This document shows positions 47,565-61,300 of a stretch of 64,000 bases of DNA, one piece after another. Position numbers and translations under genes: made by a program. Source of the stretch: Azadirachta indica (taxonomy: Eukaryota > Streptophyta > Magnoliopsida > Sapindales > Meliaceae); the NCBI GenBank assembly GCA_022749755.1, contig CM040444.1:4529009-4593008 (forward strand). The letters are read 5' to 3'. The notes under the pieces are model-generated. The model searched no databases and was not told where the DNA came from. It saw only the letters and a list, made by a program, of their open reading frames with translations. The first letter of the stretch is position 1, and each line of letters opens with the position of its first letter.

Positions 47565-49440
47565 CGTTTGCACTTAAAGATTAAACTCGAAGTAAAATCT
47601 CATAATTATTTTTATATAAGATGAAGTTGTTACCTTGATTTGACTAGAATCGACTATGGTATTTAAACATTTGAGAACTCAAAAAATCAAGAACTCAAGT
47701 TGTCAAGATGGAGTTATCATCTTGATACGAAGAGGATCGACTATATTATCTAAGAAATTGAGAATTTAAGAATTCAAGGATAGGGGTTGGGCAATGATTT
47801 GGGTGGAGACAGTTATTTGTAAAGATTCCATCTTCTACTTCAAATGTAAAGACTTTAAATGTTTTTGCCTTGTGGATGAAAGACAACTTTGCTTAATCAC
47901 GTAAAAATTTTTGGTTGTTTTTATCTTTGTTCTGATCTTGTTTATTCTTTCTATTTTTGTGTTTATTCTCTAGTCGGACCTTATAAGGTTTCATCATGTC
48001 ACAATCTTGATTAAGTTAGATTACTGTTAAGGCATTATTTCTGAGATCAAGTTTTTCGCAATAACCAGAATTATAGCCAAGTTCCCAATAATAATGTCTT
48101 TACCTAATTTTGATATGGAGAAATTCAATGGTGAAAATGACTTGGATTTGTGGCGTTTGAAGATGAGACCAATTTTGCTTAATCAAAAGTTGGAGGATGC
48201 TCTTAAAGAATAAGACAAAATGCCTAATACATTGAGAAAAGCCAATAAGAGAGACTATGAGGAAACTCATTTTGAAATTTTGTTTAGAATAGCTTAGATG
48301 CGATTTATGTGACCAAGTCTTTAGCCAAGAGAATATACTTGAAAACTCATTTTGAAATTAGGCTAAGTAACGAGGTTCAACAGGAAGTTTCAAACGAGAA
48401 GACTATTGCTGAGGTTTAGAATAACTTAGATGCGATTTATATGACAAAATCATTGGCCAATAGAATATATTTGAAAAAAGGATTGTATAATCTTGCTAGC
48501 ATATTGTATAATCTTGCTATAGGTGAAAAATCCCAATCAAGGAATATATTGATCAATTGAATAAGGTAGTTCTTGATCTTGAAACAACATATGTGAAAAT
48601 TAAAGATGAGAACTTGATGCTGATCTTATTGAGTTCTTTGTCAAAATCTTATAACCATTTTGTCAAGACTTTAATACATGGTTGAACCTTACCCTTTATG
48701 ATAATTGTTAAAACAACTTTAAACTCCAAAGAACTGACAAGAAAGCAAGAAAGGAGGAACGTTAGCATAATGAGAGAAAGACCAAAAGAATAAGAGAGCA
48801 TGGGTACAAAACATATTAGACCTAAGCCAAAGCCAAATCCTTATGGTGCTTTCATTGTGATAAAGAAGGAAATCTCAAGAAAAACTATCTAAAAGGAAGA
48901 ATGAGGATAAGGTAGATGGCGATGGAATTATTGAGTATTGCTTAAAATCTACAGACCTCTTCTTAGCATCTAGTACTAAAACAGAAGGTGAGTAGGTGTT
49001 AGATTCAAGTTATTTTTTTGATATGTACCCTAATTTGAATATATTTAGGCCTTATTAAACATGTAGTGAGGGTAAAGTATTAATAGGTAACAATGAAGCA
49101 TGTAAGATCATTAGGATTGGTAGTGTTATGATTAGAATTTTCAATGAAATGTTAAGAAAATTGTATTAGATTAGGCATGTATTCGACAAGAAAAGAAACT
49201 AAATCTCCTTGGGAATGTCAAATCAACATTCAAAACTGAGAATGAGATCCTAAAAATAGTTAACAATTCTACGGTACTCATGAAAAGAGTGAGGAAAAAT
49301 AGTTTACATGTCTATATCCACATGTTATTATTGGTTCAATAACGATTGAGTATTGTTTAGATTCCTCCACACACTATACTTTGAATATGATCGCAATAAT
49401 TTATTGCTGGAAAGCTCTGAATATTTAGTTTTCGACACAA
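47565..49440 (+). mobile_element. copia element 3 (family of element 1), 5' part only
   Basis: A 5' LTR (about 47565-48060) is followed by gag and a little more, then the element is cut at about 49330-49440. It lies in intron 3 of K at nearly the same point as element 4 in J (both after GTGATTGTTG), which suggests a single ancestral insertion. Confidence 0.8.
48102..49320 (+). pseudogene. copia element 3, gag, zinc knuckle and protease remains
   Basis: Gag starts at about 48102 with MSLPNFDMEKFNGENDLDLW and runs to a stop after LEDALKE. UBN2 sequence follows with an internal duplication (48250-48345 against 48352-48480). The zinc knuckle CFHCDKEGNLKKNY is near 48845-48890, and a protease region LDSSYFFDMYP near 49000. 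IRHVFDKKRN and ISLGNVKST mark the pre-integrase stretch near 49165-49215. Confidence 0.82.
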
Positions 49441-49484
49441 TAAACTAGACATGATTCCGAGTTGTTTAGAAGAAGTTATGTTCA

Positions 49485-50815
49485 TTTTAGCAATTCATAC
49501 TTAGTGACCATCCCTAGCAATAGTGCCAAAAAGTTGTTCGCAATAACATTAACATTTGTACATGTAACCACAACTGCTTGAGTCATGACAAATGATCAAG
49601 TGATAAGTAAGATTATCATCTCAAAAGGACTGAATCTTTAAATTAAAGCTAATTATTATGTTTAACGACAACCTAGTTTTATCTAGGCAAACTAATCAAG
49701 AAACATGTTCAAAATAAAAAGAAAATCAAATAACACATTGAATTAAAAGAAATCAAAATCTCTGTAATAGTAGTTCTGGGGTCTGGACTTCACTCAATTT
49801 TTCATATCTATCTTTTATTTAGTTATTGTCCATGCGTTCTGATTCATTTCAATAATCACGAGTTTAAGATTAACCTTTTTACCTCTTCCGAGTGTTAAAT
49901 GAGATCTCATGCATGATTAACCAAGTTAATATATATCCCATTCATTAAAGTTTATCCGTATTTACTACTAAGGAATTGATCACCTCTCTCTCTTATAATA
50001 TCCTAAGTATTAATGTGATTATCTAAGTGTCGATCTTCTATTAGACTCACAACAACTTAGATTGCATCATTTGAAACCGATAAACGAGTCAGTCATTCCT
50101 AAGCATGAAATTATTAACCCAAAATCAACTAATTTATTATGCTACAAATTAAAGGCATAATGCAAAGAGGAAAACAAATAAATTCAATTGCAATGTACAG
50201 TTCTTATATAGGGAATGAGAGAAAAATGGATTAACGTTTCAAATTTCAAATTAGGATTTTGGTTACAAATTGAATATAATGGATAATAATTTTGATTTAG
50301 GAATTTAAATTTGAATTTTGAAATTAGAATTTATAGTTTAGATAGATTAGTTTTATTTGATTTTTAAGTTGGATTTTAAGTTATCACTTTTTGAATTTAA
50401 AAGCCTTACTGCAGAGAATTGTTATTTTGTCCACTAAAAAGATGTTGGGTCAAGGTTGCCAGCATAGTCTCTAGATTTTACATTCTTCTATCAAGTGTAT
50501 CAACGATTCTTTTGTGTCAAACCTTACCCTGTCGAAATTGCTTGGCAAGATTCTCTGTTAGACATTTTTTTTTTATTCTTAACTTTTTTTTCGCTCAACA
50601 ATTCAAATGCTCCCTCTCACTTTTTTTTTTTTTTTTACATTTTTTTACACAACAATTCTAACACTGTCTCAGCTTTCTTTTTTCCACTTTTTATCCCACT
50701 CAATGACCTAGTCACTTCAAACACTCCCACTTTTTTTTCTAACTCAACAACTCATAAACTATTTCACTCTTTTTTTTTTTATACAATACAAAATAAAAAC
50801 AAATAGATATATTGC
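49485..50815 (-). mobile_element. Ty3/gypsy-type LTR fragment, minus strand
   Basis: The complement of 49502-49530 reads CTTTTTGGCACTATTGCTAG and continues GGATGG, a worn version of the TGGCGCC(A/G)TTGCCGGGGA stretch that follows the 5' LTR in plant gypsy elements. The AT-rich LTR-like DNA to its right contains T-rich runs (50570-50790). The frames at 50419-50806 are T-run artefacts. The right border is approximate. Confidence 0.6.
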
Positions 50816-51519
50816 AGAAGGTTTAACCATGCAAAACAAAAGGAAAAAAATTTTAGAACAATATTTTAGGAGGCTTAATTGTCCAACAGTATCACAATAA
50901 TGATTAGGTGGCTTTGCCTACCAAATAATAATAATAATAATAAATGAACATTAGTGAAGAAGGCACAAAAAGGAAAACAATAAAAATGGAGATGATGAAG
51001 AAAGGTAGTATATTAGATGATAGATTGGTACTGACAGGAAATTCTCGTCTGATACAGTGATAGGTTCTAATACTATTTGATGCAGTAGAGTTTACTAGAT
51101 TTCGCTCTAAATTATGTCCTCCAATGAGAAGGGAAATAATAGAATTCTCAAAAAGAAAATTTAGAAAAAACTAAGAACTCTTGATGCTTGATTCACAACT
51201 GAGATATCACTCCCCTATTTAAACTTGTGGAGGGGTAAGGCAACTCTTTAATAAATGGTTAGGATTGCACCTCATTTTGATATAATAGAGGGCATAGATT
51301 CAATCTCACCTACCACACTTTATATAAGCAATAACATCACCGTATATGTTAGAGAAGCAATAACATCACTCACACATTGTTTTGGGTTTGGTTTTGTTGG
51401 CTTGCTGCATCATTTAAGTATTTTTCTCGCATGATATAAACTTGTCTCGCGGATCTCATGATTCGAACACCATATTAAGGTATTATTATAACATAAAAAT
51501 CAAACTTGAAACTCTACAG
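50816..51519. other. rest of K intron 3
   Basis: 50923-50943 is an (AAT)n microsatellite. 51410-51519 matches the end of J intron 3 (TTTTTCTCGCATGATATAAA, 51420 and 62872). 50945-51400 has no recognisable content. Confidence 0.5.
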
Positions 51520-51742
51520 GAAAACACATTGCATCATGGAAAGGGTAATATACCCAAGGTCTAGTGCTTTGAATCTGATGATCAAATTGAGCCATCGGTA
51601 AAGTGTCAATGATAACTTTTTTCTTGTTAATTTTACAGGGTTAATTTATTTTAGTTTGTATTAATTTTATGATCATTTTGTTTTGTTGTTCTTATTGCAG
51701 AAGACATCCGATGAGCAAAAAAAGTCAGAAGATAACGTGTGA

Positions 51743-52379
51743 GATTGAGCAATGGTAGCTTAAAATGCCATAATCAAATAACTTCCTCAATTAACGGTGG
51801 ATAATAAATATCATATATGCAGAATGACTACGTTCCCTGTGATGAAAATTTCGAACATCATATATGTACAATAATTAATAGTATTTGGTTTTATACGATA
51901 TTTTTGTTAGGTTGTGATTCCAAATTCTGACTTGGCTTGCCGTGAGATAGATTTATGCCAGCTTTTTAGCTAGGATGCATCAGTTTTTAGCTGGCAACTG
52001 GGTTATATAGTTAAGCAAGTAAATTGGAGAAATCAGTTAGGAGTTGGTTAAAAGTCAGTTCTCAACTACTTAGATTAGAGCACAGCTTTTTATGTTAGTT
52101 ATTTCTATTACAGTTTTTTATTAATCAAAAGGAATACTAATTTTATTAGAATGGGTAAAAGGTTAAAAAAAAAAGGTGGCCTGAAGGAATACAAATAAAA
52201 TCAAGTATCAAAGAATAACATGAAATTTAAAATCTATTGCTTGACATACAATCACTGGAACCTGTGCTGACTGACTACGAGTGAAATATCTAGAAGTGCC
52301 AACAACAATTCCTTTCTTCTTTACGGATTTACGCACCTCCATCTGCAAATCATCATTGCCTTCAGGCCTCTAGCATTTT
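51743..52379. other. 3' flank of K
   Basis: 51743-51910 matches 63202-63370 after J (GACTACGTT.CC, ATATATGTACAATAATTAATA). 51950-52370 is not in the J flank and holds no recognised gene. Confidence 0.55.
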
Positions 52380-52985
52380 CAACATCAGGAGACATGGATA
52401 TGGAGTTAGGGTCACTAGATTGTCATCCATACCTGGGGGGAAGGCGAAGGACGTTTAGCTCCAGTTGGTTGAACTTTTCTGTAGAAGCACATGTATCAAA
52501 AGAAGCAAAGTTGGTCAAATCTACACAAATTGTGGATCCTTGGAACCTGTCATGTAGAAGAAATTTTAAATGATTTGGAATGAGAATCACTCAAACGTTT
52601 TGCTTGACTGATTACCATTACAACTCGCAATTTCAATAGAAGTCCCACATCTATAGGAGAGGCCGATCACCAATTATAGATCATCGGCACTTGCTGTTTA
52701 GAATTCATCAATTTTTGTGATGAGTTAGGTTTATCAGAGCTACTACCTGAATCATTTGCATTTTCAACATGATTGGCTCGTTCATGTGTAGATGGGTAGA
52801 CTTTTTTTGGGTGGTACATTCCTATATAGTAGTAGAATCTTTCTGAGCTAGGCTAGGAACCACTTTCTGAACAAATGTCTCATCAATAATCTTTGGTTCT
52901 TTGTGAGTTGAGGTGGATTGAGAGTTTTGACAAGGCGATAAATCTGACGGGTTAACTTGAGATTCGTTTAGCATTCTCTTACATC
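52380..52985 (-). pseudogene. unknown coding-like fragment, copy 1
   Basis: On the minus strand, phrases such as HKEPKIIDETFVQKVVPSLA followed by QKDSTTI, and EKFNQLELNVL followed by RLPPRYG and QSSDPNS, appear with stops between them. The segment is a diverged copy of 63375-64000. Ser, Asn, Asp and Gln are common and the base composition is richer in G and C than the surroundings, so it probably derives from a protein gene. I do not recognise the protein. Confidence 0.4.
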
Positions 52986-53873
52986 AAAAGTTTAAAGCTA
53001 GATATTAAATGAGATGAGCCTGACGATGTTGTATCCTTGATGAAAGGAATTAATTAAAAATTAATCTGCCTTTCTTTTGAAATATACCATCTTGTAGGCT
53101 TAACTTGTTTCTGATACTTGACTACTTTGTTGGTACTGTTCTACTAGCTAATTTCTGCTATTGTTAGTTCTAAAGAACTGAGGTTGTTGGCTTAGTTCTT
53201 CATTTGTTGTAGCCAAAAACCATTACAATTTTTCGTCTTTTTTTCTTATAATAAGAATTAAATTGATATTGATATAACTAGAAGACGTTGTATTATATAA
53301 TGTTATGATTTCAGTTTGAAATACGTTAAGTTACATAATTAGTTAGTGGCATGTTATTGCCAAATTTCTAACTAGACGAACAGAAAGCATTGTCTATTGA
53401 TAATGATTTTCGTCGATTTTGACCAAATTTTATTATTTTGAATTCAAATTGCATTCGAAGTAATTGGGAGCTGACCTTCTAATGCAATTTTCAATATTTT
53501 AATTTTCTTCCTTTATAAAATTTTGTCTTTTTGAGAATCTTTTATCACTTTTGCTAAGTTACTAGAAGATATAAGTTTTACATGTATACCAAATATATTT
53601 ATTTCATTTTAATCAATAAATCTTCCTCCCATCTGAAAGGCCGAAACTAAATTTTGACAAATTCTCTAATAATATTGACAATTGTACCAATCTAAAGGCA
53701 TTTTCGTATTTAACATGGGAATTAAATTAATTAAAGAATATTATGTGACCTTAAAAATGGGATCATCAAGAAACAAAATAACACTTATTAATCAGAAACT
53801 AATTATTTCTCCTTCATTTCCATAGAAAATTCTTTCTTCTCCAATTAAAGACTCTCTTTAATTAGCTTCACAA
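52986..53873 (+). other. 5' region of copy I
   Basis: 53230-53470 matches the stretch before K and J (TTCTTATAATAAGAATTAAATT, ACTAGACGAACAGAAAGCAT). 53690-53873 is a J-like promoter (TCTCCTTCATTTCCATAGAAA in place of TTCATCCGCTGCATATATTA), without a clear TATA. Confidence 0.45.
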
Positions 53874-54011
53874 ATGGGCAATACCTGCTGCTTTGAAATA
53901 GAGACAGAGCAGGTTTTATATTGGCTCTACTTTTTCTCATCGTGCTTTCTGTTATTAAAAACATCTTGGGTTTTCAGCAAGGTTCCTTACCTTTTGCCTA
54001 CCTTGGTGTAA
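53874..54011 (+). pseudogene. micro-exon gene I: MGN start fused to an L1 fragment
   Basis: The ATG lies where H and J start, and the frame reads MGNTCCFEIETEQ before running into L1 DNA in a non-L1 frame. There it continues as a hydrophobic stretch (VLYWLYFFSSCFLLL) to a stop at 54009-54011, 45 residues in all. No GTAAG donor follows the seventh codon as in H and J. Gly2 with Cys5-Cys6 would suit myristoylation and palmitoylation. All downstream exons are missing, so this is either a broken copy or, less likely, a chance chimeric peptide. Confidence 0.45.
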
Positions 54012-54285
54012 ACATTTTTCGAGGTAAACCACAACGTTGTCATTTACAGCCTCTTGTGGATCGGATTAAGTCTAAGCTTGAAGGTTGGCAAGGAAAAATT
54101 CTATCTATGGTAGGGAGAGTTCAGCTTGTTCATTCGGTGATTGAGTCTCGTTTACTTTATAGCTTCTCCGTGTACAAGTGGCCAACTTCTTTGATTAAGC
54201 TATTCAATAGCTGGTGCAGAAATTTTATTTGGTCAAGGGACTGTAACACTCGTAAAAAATTATTAATACTTCAATTTTAAACATA
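53910..54285 (+). mobile_element. L1 ORF2 fragment (RT C-terminal part)
   Basis: Frame 53921-54280 reads ILGFQQGSLPFAYLGVNIFR, then DRIKSKLEGWQGKILSMVGR and VQLVHSVIESRLL, and ends NFIWSRDCNTRKKL. This is the standard plant L1 stretch GFxxGxLPFxYLGVPIF...KLxxWKGxxLSxxGRVxLVxSVI...NFIWSG. Both ends are truncated and no tail is visible. Confidence 0.92.
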
Positions 54286-55366
54286 ACTTACACAAGTGAG
54301 TAATATATATTAATTATTAAATAAAAGTAATATTTAGTAAATATTTATTTTGTTATGCTTTCAAAATTATGTTTAAGTATAAAGTGACAAGCATACACTA
54401 AATTTCATATTTCTTTACTATATGAAGTCATGACATATGCACTTTTAAATTGACATAAAATTACTATATTTTAAGTTTATTTATTTAGTTGTTTGTAAGA
54501 AAAAGTATCTAATGTAATCCAATAAATTATACACACAAGTTATGTTACAGTACACTTAGTTATATTATATATATATTTGAATTATTATGCTATAACTTAT
54601 AACTATTTTGTTGCTATTTCTAAATTTTAAGTTGTAATTTTTAAATTTTTTATTATAAATCATAATTTAATAATTGAAAACAAAAGAATTAAGGAGTTGT
54701 ACATATACAAATTCTTTATGACCTCATTCATATAGATTGTATTATTGTAAGATGTTATATCCTGTCATCATACTAATGAAAATTATCAATGCAATAAAAA
54801 TATATATATATTTGGAGGACATATAACAACAATACATCAATGCTGAATTTTGGGATTGAGAGAGCGGGATATCAATGCTGAATTTTTAACGAGACGAACA
54901 GAAAGCATTGTCCTTTGGCAATAATCTTTGTTCATTCTCACCAAATTTTATTATTTTGAATTCAAAATTGCATTTAAAGTAACTTCGAATCTCTTAGTGT
55001 GACTTACAAAGATTAAATTTAGTTTTATTTTTATATAAAGATTTTCTATTTAAGAATCTCTCTTTAAAGACAATGGAAATATCAGTTTTTAACTTTGAAT
55101 TACATTGGAATAAAGTAGTACTAAAATAATACACACATACACACACTATGAAGGGTACTTCTCCCAATTCCACTAATGTAAAGGGATTTTCATGTTTAAC
55201 GTGGGAATCAAAATAAGGAATACTTTGTGACTTTAAAACTTACATCATCAACAAACATAATATCACACATTAATTAGAAAATTTTCTCTTGCCTTCATCT
55301 TCATCCGCTGCATATATTAGTAAATATTTTCTCTCAATTGCTAACTTTTTTTCGAAGAAAACCAAA
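54286..55366 (+). other. I-J intergenic DNA and gene J promoter
   Basis: 54286-54840 is AT-rich with no recognised content. 54840-54990 is shared with the region before K. 55100-55366 is the J promoter: TTGGAATAAAGTAGTA (55109), AACGTGGGAATCAAAATAAGG (55199) and TTCATCCGCTGCATATATTA (55300-55319). A CA repeat lies near 55132-55146. Confidence 0.5.
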
Positions 55367-58300
55367 ATGGGCAACTGCGTTGGAACCGTAAGAATTTTCT
55401 TTAATTTATTTTCAAGTACTTTCATCTTGTATGAAACTTTTGTAATTAACTTATCTTAGATTGTATTAATGATAAAATTTACTTTTAATGAATTGTTTCT
55501 AGTTTGTTTTAAAATTGATTTTGTTTCCAATTTTATTTTGTCTTTATATTTTCTGCAACATGATGATGACAATTGATTATGGCTTCCTTTTTGTACTTGT
55601 TTGTTGATGATGAAACTTAAAAGACTACTGAAAATAAATCATCCGAGAAGGCATACACCACACTAGCTCAAGAGCAGAGAAAGCTCGAGAAACTGGTATT
55701 TTTTTTTTTAAAAAGTATATTTTCCTTTTCTTTTTCTTTTTCAGCTTTTTGGCAATTTATTACATAAAAAATTGATGGTATTATTGTTGTGGTGGTGACG
55801 AAATTCTATAGCCTCCAGGGGGAAGGGTGAGAAGGATTGCCAAGAAAAAGGTAAAATTTTATTCCTAAAATGTATAGTTAAGTTGCTTTATTCCTTATTC
55901 TTGCTTGCCTTTCGGTTTCATCTTTAGTTCTCAAACTAATCTTTTATTGATTGAACGTTCACTAACTTAACAAATAATACAATATATATGAATAGTGATT
56001 GTTGAATTGTATTGTATTATAATCGTATCGATAAGTGTGAAGAATAGATACTTCAAATTTAGGAGCTAAAGTTGGCTAAGACTCAAGTATCTTTGATCTA
56101 AAGTAGACAACTATGCTGATTGAGAATCCGAAAATCTGAGAAACCAAGAAGTCAAGGTAAATTTGTCATTTTGACTTGAGTCAAATCGACTATGGCATTT
56201 AAAAACCTGAGAACCCAAAAACTCTAGTAGTTAAAATGGAGTTACAGTGACTCCATTTTAAATAGAGAACGTAAGGACACAAGGACTCTAAGCGGGTTTG
56301 TTATCTTGACTTGACGAACATTAACTATGAACCCAGAAACCTAAGAACCGAGCACCCGAGGAACAACCATTAATTTGAGTTAATTTTTTAAGGTTTTTTT
56401 AGGGGTATTTTTTTAAAAGACCAAAAGCATTAAAAATGTCCTACGTTCAAAAGAAATAAGAATAGGGTGGAGATTTTAGTGGAGATAGTTATCTTGTGAA
56501 GATTTTATTTTCTATTTTTAATGAAAAGAGCTGAAATATGTTTGTCTTGTGGATGAAAAGCAATTTTACTTAGCCATGTAAATCTTTGGTTATTTTTATC
56601 TTTATTTTGATCTTGTTTGTTATTTTTGTTTTTATGTTTATTCTCTTGTCAAACCTTGATAAGGTTTCATCAAGTAACAATCTTGATTTAATCAAATTAG
56701 TGTTAAGGCATTGTTTGTAAGCTCGAGTTTTACTTTAAAATTGGTATTAGAACTAAAGTTCCCAGTAATAATGTTTTTAACTAACTTTGATATGAAGAAA
56801 TTCAATGGTGAAAATGACTTTAACTTGTGGCATATGAAGATGAGGCTAATTTTAGTTCAACAAAGGTTGAAGGATGCTTTTGAAGGATAAGGCAAGATGG
56901 TTCATACAATGAAAAAAGCAAATAAGAGAGAGATTCTAAGGAAAACTCATTTTGAAATTGTGCTAAGTTTGAGTAATGATATTTTAATGGAAGTTTCAAC
57001 AAAGAAGATTGTAGTTGGGGTTTAGAATAGCGTAGATGCCATTTACATGACTAAATCTTGGTCAATAGAATATGCTTGAAGAAAAGATTGTATATTCTTA
57101 TTATTGATTTTAAAATAATAGAAGTGAAAATTAAAGATAAGAAGGGGATAATCTTATTGAGTTTTTTGTGAAAATCATAAAACCATTTTGTTGAGACTTT
57201 AATATACGGTCAAACCCCACTCTTTACGATAAATGCTAAGATAGTTCTGAACTCCAAAGAATTGATAAAAAAGCAAGAAGGGAGAAACTCGAGCATAACA
57301 AGAGGGAGACCAAAAGAATAAGAGAATATGGGTACAAAACATGTTAGATCCAAGCCAAACACCTTAAAGTGCTTTCATTGTTAAAAAGAAGGACATTTAA
57401 AGAAAGACTATCTAGAAAGGAAGAATAAGAAGAAGGTAAATGGTGATACAACTATTAAAGATTGCTTCAAGTCTGGAGATATTTCTTATTATATAGTACT
57501 GACACAAAAGGTGAGTCATTTTAGTTTCAAGTTGTTCTTTTAATATGCTAACTTATTAAACATATGGTGGGGATAAAGTATTAATGGTTAAGAATAAAGT
57601 ATGTAAGATCGTTAAGATTAGTAGTATCAAGATTAGAATGTTTGATGAAATAGTAAGAGAATTGTATCAGGTTAGGCATGTACCAGACTTGAAAAGAAAT
57701 TGAATCTCATTGGGAATATTAAATTAGCATTCAAGCTAAAAATGAGAACCTAAAGTAGTTAACAATTTTATGTTACTTATGAAAAAAGTAAGGAAAAATA
57801 GTTTATATATCTTGGATGGATCTGCAATTACTGGTTTAGTAACTAAAACAACAAGGTTTGATAATAGCAAGACTAGATTGTGGCATATAAGTTAGACCAT
57901 ATAAGTGAAAAATCATTAAAGGAGTTAAATAAACATGAAACGTTTGGTAATAATAAGATTTAATGATTGTGTTTATGTAAAGAATGTGTTAGGGACATTT
58001 ATAAGAGTTTGGAATTGTTAATCACAAAACAAAAAGGATCTTGGAATACATTCTCTTAGATTTAATGGGGACCTTCACAAAGTTAGTCCTTATGTGATTC
58101 AAAGAAATTTTTATCCTTGATAGATGATTGCTCTATAAGAGATTTGTTAAATATGTTAAAATCTAAGGATTATGTGCTTAAAAAGTTCAAGAGTGGAAGT
58201 TTCAAGTAAAGAATCGAATAGATAAAAGGGTGAAATGGCGATGAGTAACAATGGTATAGAACATTACAATTAGAAATTTGATAATTTCTGTATGAAAAGT

Positions 58301-61300
58301 AGTATTTTAAGACACAAAAATTGTGAGAATAATCCAACAACAAAATGGTATTTATCAAGCAATGAATAGGATGTTTGATTGAGAAGGTCATATGCTTATT
58401 AGTGCATTTAACGATTTCAATGTTTTTGTGGGTAGAAGCTTTGATGACAACAACATATCTTGTAAATATATGTCCATCAATAATAATTAAGCTCAAAACT
58501 TCTGTTGAGATGTGGTATGGGAAGAAGTATTATATAATCACTTGAAAATCTTTGGCTGCATTGTCGTTGCACATAAAAATCAATGGAAGTTAGATGCTGG
58601 AGTAATAAAAGGTGCATTTTTAGCTGTCTAGAGGGTGTAAGCTTTAGTGTCCCTCACTTGAACCACCAAAATGTAGCCTCAGTAGAGATGTAAAGTTTTA
58701 TAAATAAACATTACTTGATCTTCAGCCAGAAGTACAAAATGATGATGACTAGAAATCATAACCAAAATAAGAGAGACTTTAGATTAAGATAGAGTAGACA
58801 CTAGGATTTTAGGTTCCAAACTCTTCAATTAGAACACAACTCAGATTGATAAAAACAAGACTTAATAAGAAGAATAAGTTGAAAAAATAGGTTCGATATG
58901 CTTTTGATGATTATCAGTTAGCAAGGGATAAGACAAGGAGGACAATTAGACCTTTAAGTGGGTTTGATTATGTTGATATAATAGTATATATATCATGATC
59001 CATACTATTAATGAATATGTATGGCAATCTAGATCACTTAATTTGTAGAATAGATATTCATACGTATTAATCATATGCAAGGAAACATATTTGAATTGAA
59101 GTCATAGATGAAGAACCTATAAGTTACAAGGAAGCTATAAATTTTAACCATAAGTGAAGATAGACTAAACCTATGCAGGAAGAAATCTTTGATGAAAATT
59201 GAACTTGATAACTTGTTGACGACTTAAGACCAAGATGTTGTTGAGTGCAAAAGGATTTATAAGATCAAGAAGGGTATTTTTTTGTTTAAATCAAAGAGTT
59301 ATAAGGTCGAGCTCATTGCCAAATGCTTTGCTTAGAAAGAAGGTTTAGACTTTAGAAGTGTTTTCTCTTATGGTAAAACATAGCTTTATTATAGCACTTT
59401 GTATCTCAGGACTTGAAATTTAAGCAAATAGATGTTTAGGAATATTGTGACAACTTACCCTAATTGATTTATACTCTTCGAAAAAGAAAGATTAGCTAAG
59501 TTTATTAAAGAAGTCACATTATGGCCTCAAATGATCAACAAGGCAATAGTACTTGAAGTTTGATGAATTTATGATCAAGTAAAACATTATCAGAAGTAAA
59601 TATAACAGTCGTGTATACTTTAAAACTTTTAAGGATGACATAATAATTCTTCTACTCTTATATGTATTTGACGTATTGATAACTTGTCTAAAGAATTATA
59701 AGATCGATAAGTTGAAGAAGCAATAAAATAAAGCTTTTGAAAAGAAAGGTTTAGGGCCAAAAAAGAAGACTTTAGACATTAAGTTAAAAACATGTAAAAA
59801 TGAAAATCAATACTTTTATCATGAGAGAATCATAATAATGATAGTTCTAAAGAAATTTGGGATGCAAAATTCTAAATTAGTCATGACACCTCTAACAACT
59901 AACTTTAAGCTCTTAAGTTGAGAAAGTTGATGAGGAAAAAGAGATGGAATTAGTATTTGCAATACTAGACATTGTCTATGTTTTTATTATGGTTCATAAG
60001 ATCATAGCTAATCTTGAAAGTAATCATTAGCAAATTGTAAAATAGGTTATGAGGTACCTTATAAGTGTAAATGAAGTTAGTTTAATGTTTTAACATCTAT
60101 AATGAATTAGATGAAGTTGTAAAAATATGTTACTGCAAACTTTGCAGGGGATTTAAATAAGAGTAGGTCCATAACAAGTTATATATTTTTTTCATGTGAT
60201 GTATAATCAACTAGAAAGCCGCACTTCAACATGTTACAGCTTTATCAACAATAAAAGTAGAGTATGTTGCAATAACAGATGCAATAAGGAAAACATTGTG
60301 GCTCAAGGGCTTGATAGAAGAACTAGGCTTATTTGAAGAGTATGTTGTAATGCATTATGATAATTTAGAGTGTGATTCACTTGAGCAAGATTCTAATACA
60401 TCATTAAAGGTTTAAACATATAAATCTTAAGCTTTATTTCATAATGGATCAAATTGCCATAGGTTGTAGACTTGGTGACAATATTGTTAATATACTAATA
60501 AAGTTATTACTGAGCACTAATTTCAATTTATGTATGAACTTGGCGAGTATCGACAGCTTATAAGGACGTTGGTTTAAGCAAGAACATGTAAGAGAGGGAA
60601 AAATTAGAAGCAAGGTAGAGAATTGTGAAGATTAAGTGCTTCAAATTCTAGAGTTAAGGTTGGCTGAGACTCATTAATCTCTAACTTAAAGTAAACAACT
60701 ATACTAACTAAGAACTATAAACCTATAAAACTAAAGAGTTAAGGTAAAGTTGTCATCTTAACTTGAGGAGGATCAACTATAGAATTTGAGAACTAGAAAA
60801 TCAAGGACCTAAGTAATTAAGATGGCGGTCGTATTGCCTTGAGAAGGATATGCTATGGTATCCAAAAACCAGAGAACCTGAGAACTTATGGACTTAAGGA
60901 CCTATGTGAGTTTGTTATCCTAATTTGAGGAAGATCACCTATGATATTCAAGAACTCAAGAAATTACCATTAACTTGAATTACAGTCTTTCAAAGGTGTT
61001 TATGGGTATTATTTTTATCAAATACTAAAGGCATTGTGAAATCCTGCATTATGGAGAAATCGGATGTGGAGATGACTTTAGTAAAGAGAGTCATCTTGTA
61101 AATATTCTATTTTTTAATTCTAATTAAAAGATTTTACATGTACTTGTTCCGTAAACGTAAGCAATTTTGCTTAACCACAAATTCTAGGTTGTTTTTATAT
61201 TTTGCTTTGATATTGTTTGTTATTTATGTTTTTGTGTCCATTTTTTGGTCGGACATTGATTTATAAGGTTTGGTTAGGATGCAATTTTCGTTCAATCAGA

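Larger units (their letters stand above)
47198..51742 (+). pseudogene. micro-exon gene K, MGN type, missing exon 1
   Basis: Exon 2 (47198-47266) encodes 23 residues, starting TKNKSNEKASTLGTQQQ and ending KLEKL, but its donor is TT where J has GT. Exon 3 (47363-47401) encodes PPGGRVRRIAKKK, identical in protein to J. Intron 3 holds a copia 5' part and a gypsy-type LTR. Exon 4 (51520-51597) has an in-frame TAG. Exon 5 (51701-51742) encodes KTSDEQKKSEDNV and stop, after TTATTGCAG. With the promoter and exon 1 deleted, the gene is dead. It is the nearest relative of J and shares its downstream flank. Confidence 0.75.

Noticed and set aside
50419..50806. Two overlapping Phe-rich ORFs
   Set aside because: They arise from long T runs in an LTR-like region and show no conserved content.
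58170..58496. 108-codon minus-strand ORF
   Set aside because: Lies antisense to copia element 4 integrase remains; no independent support.
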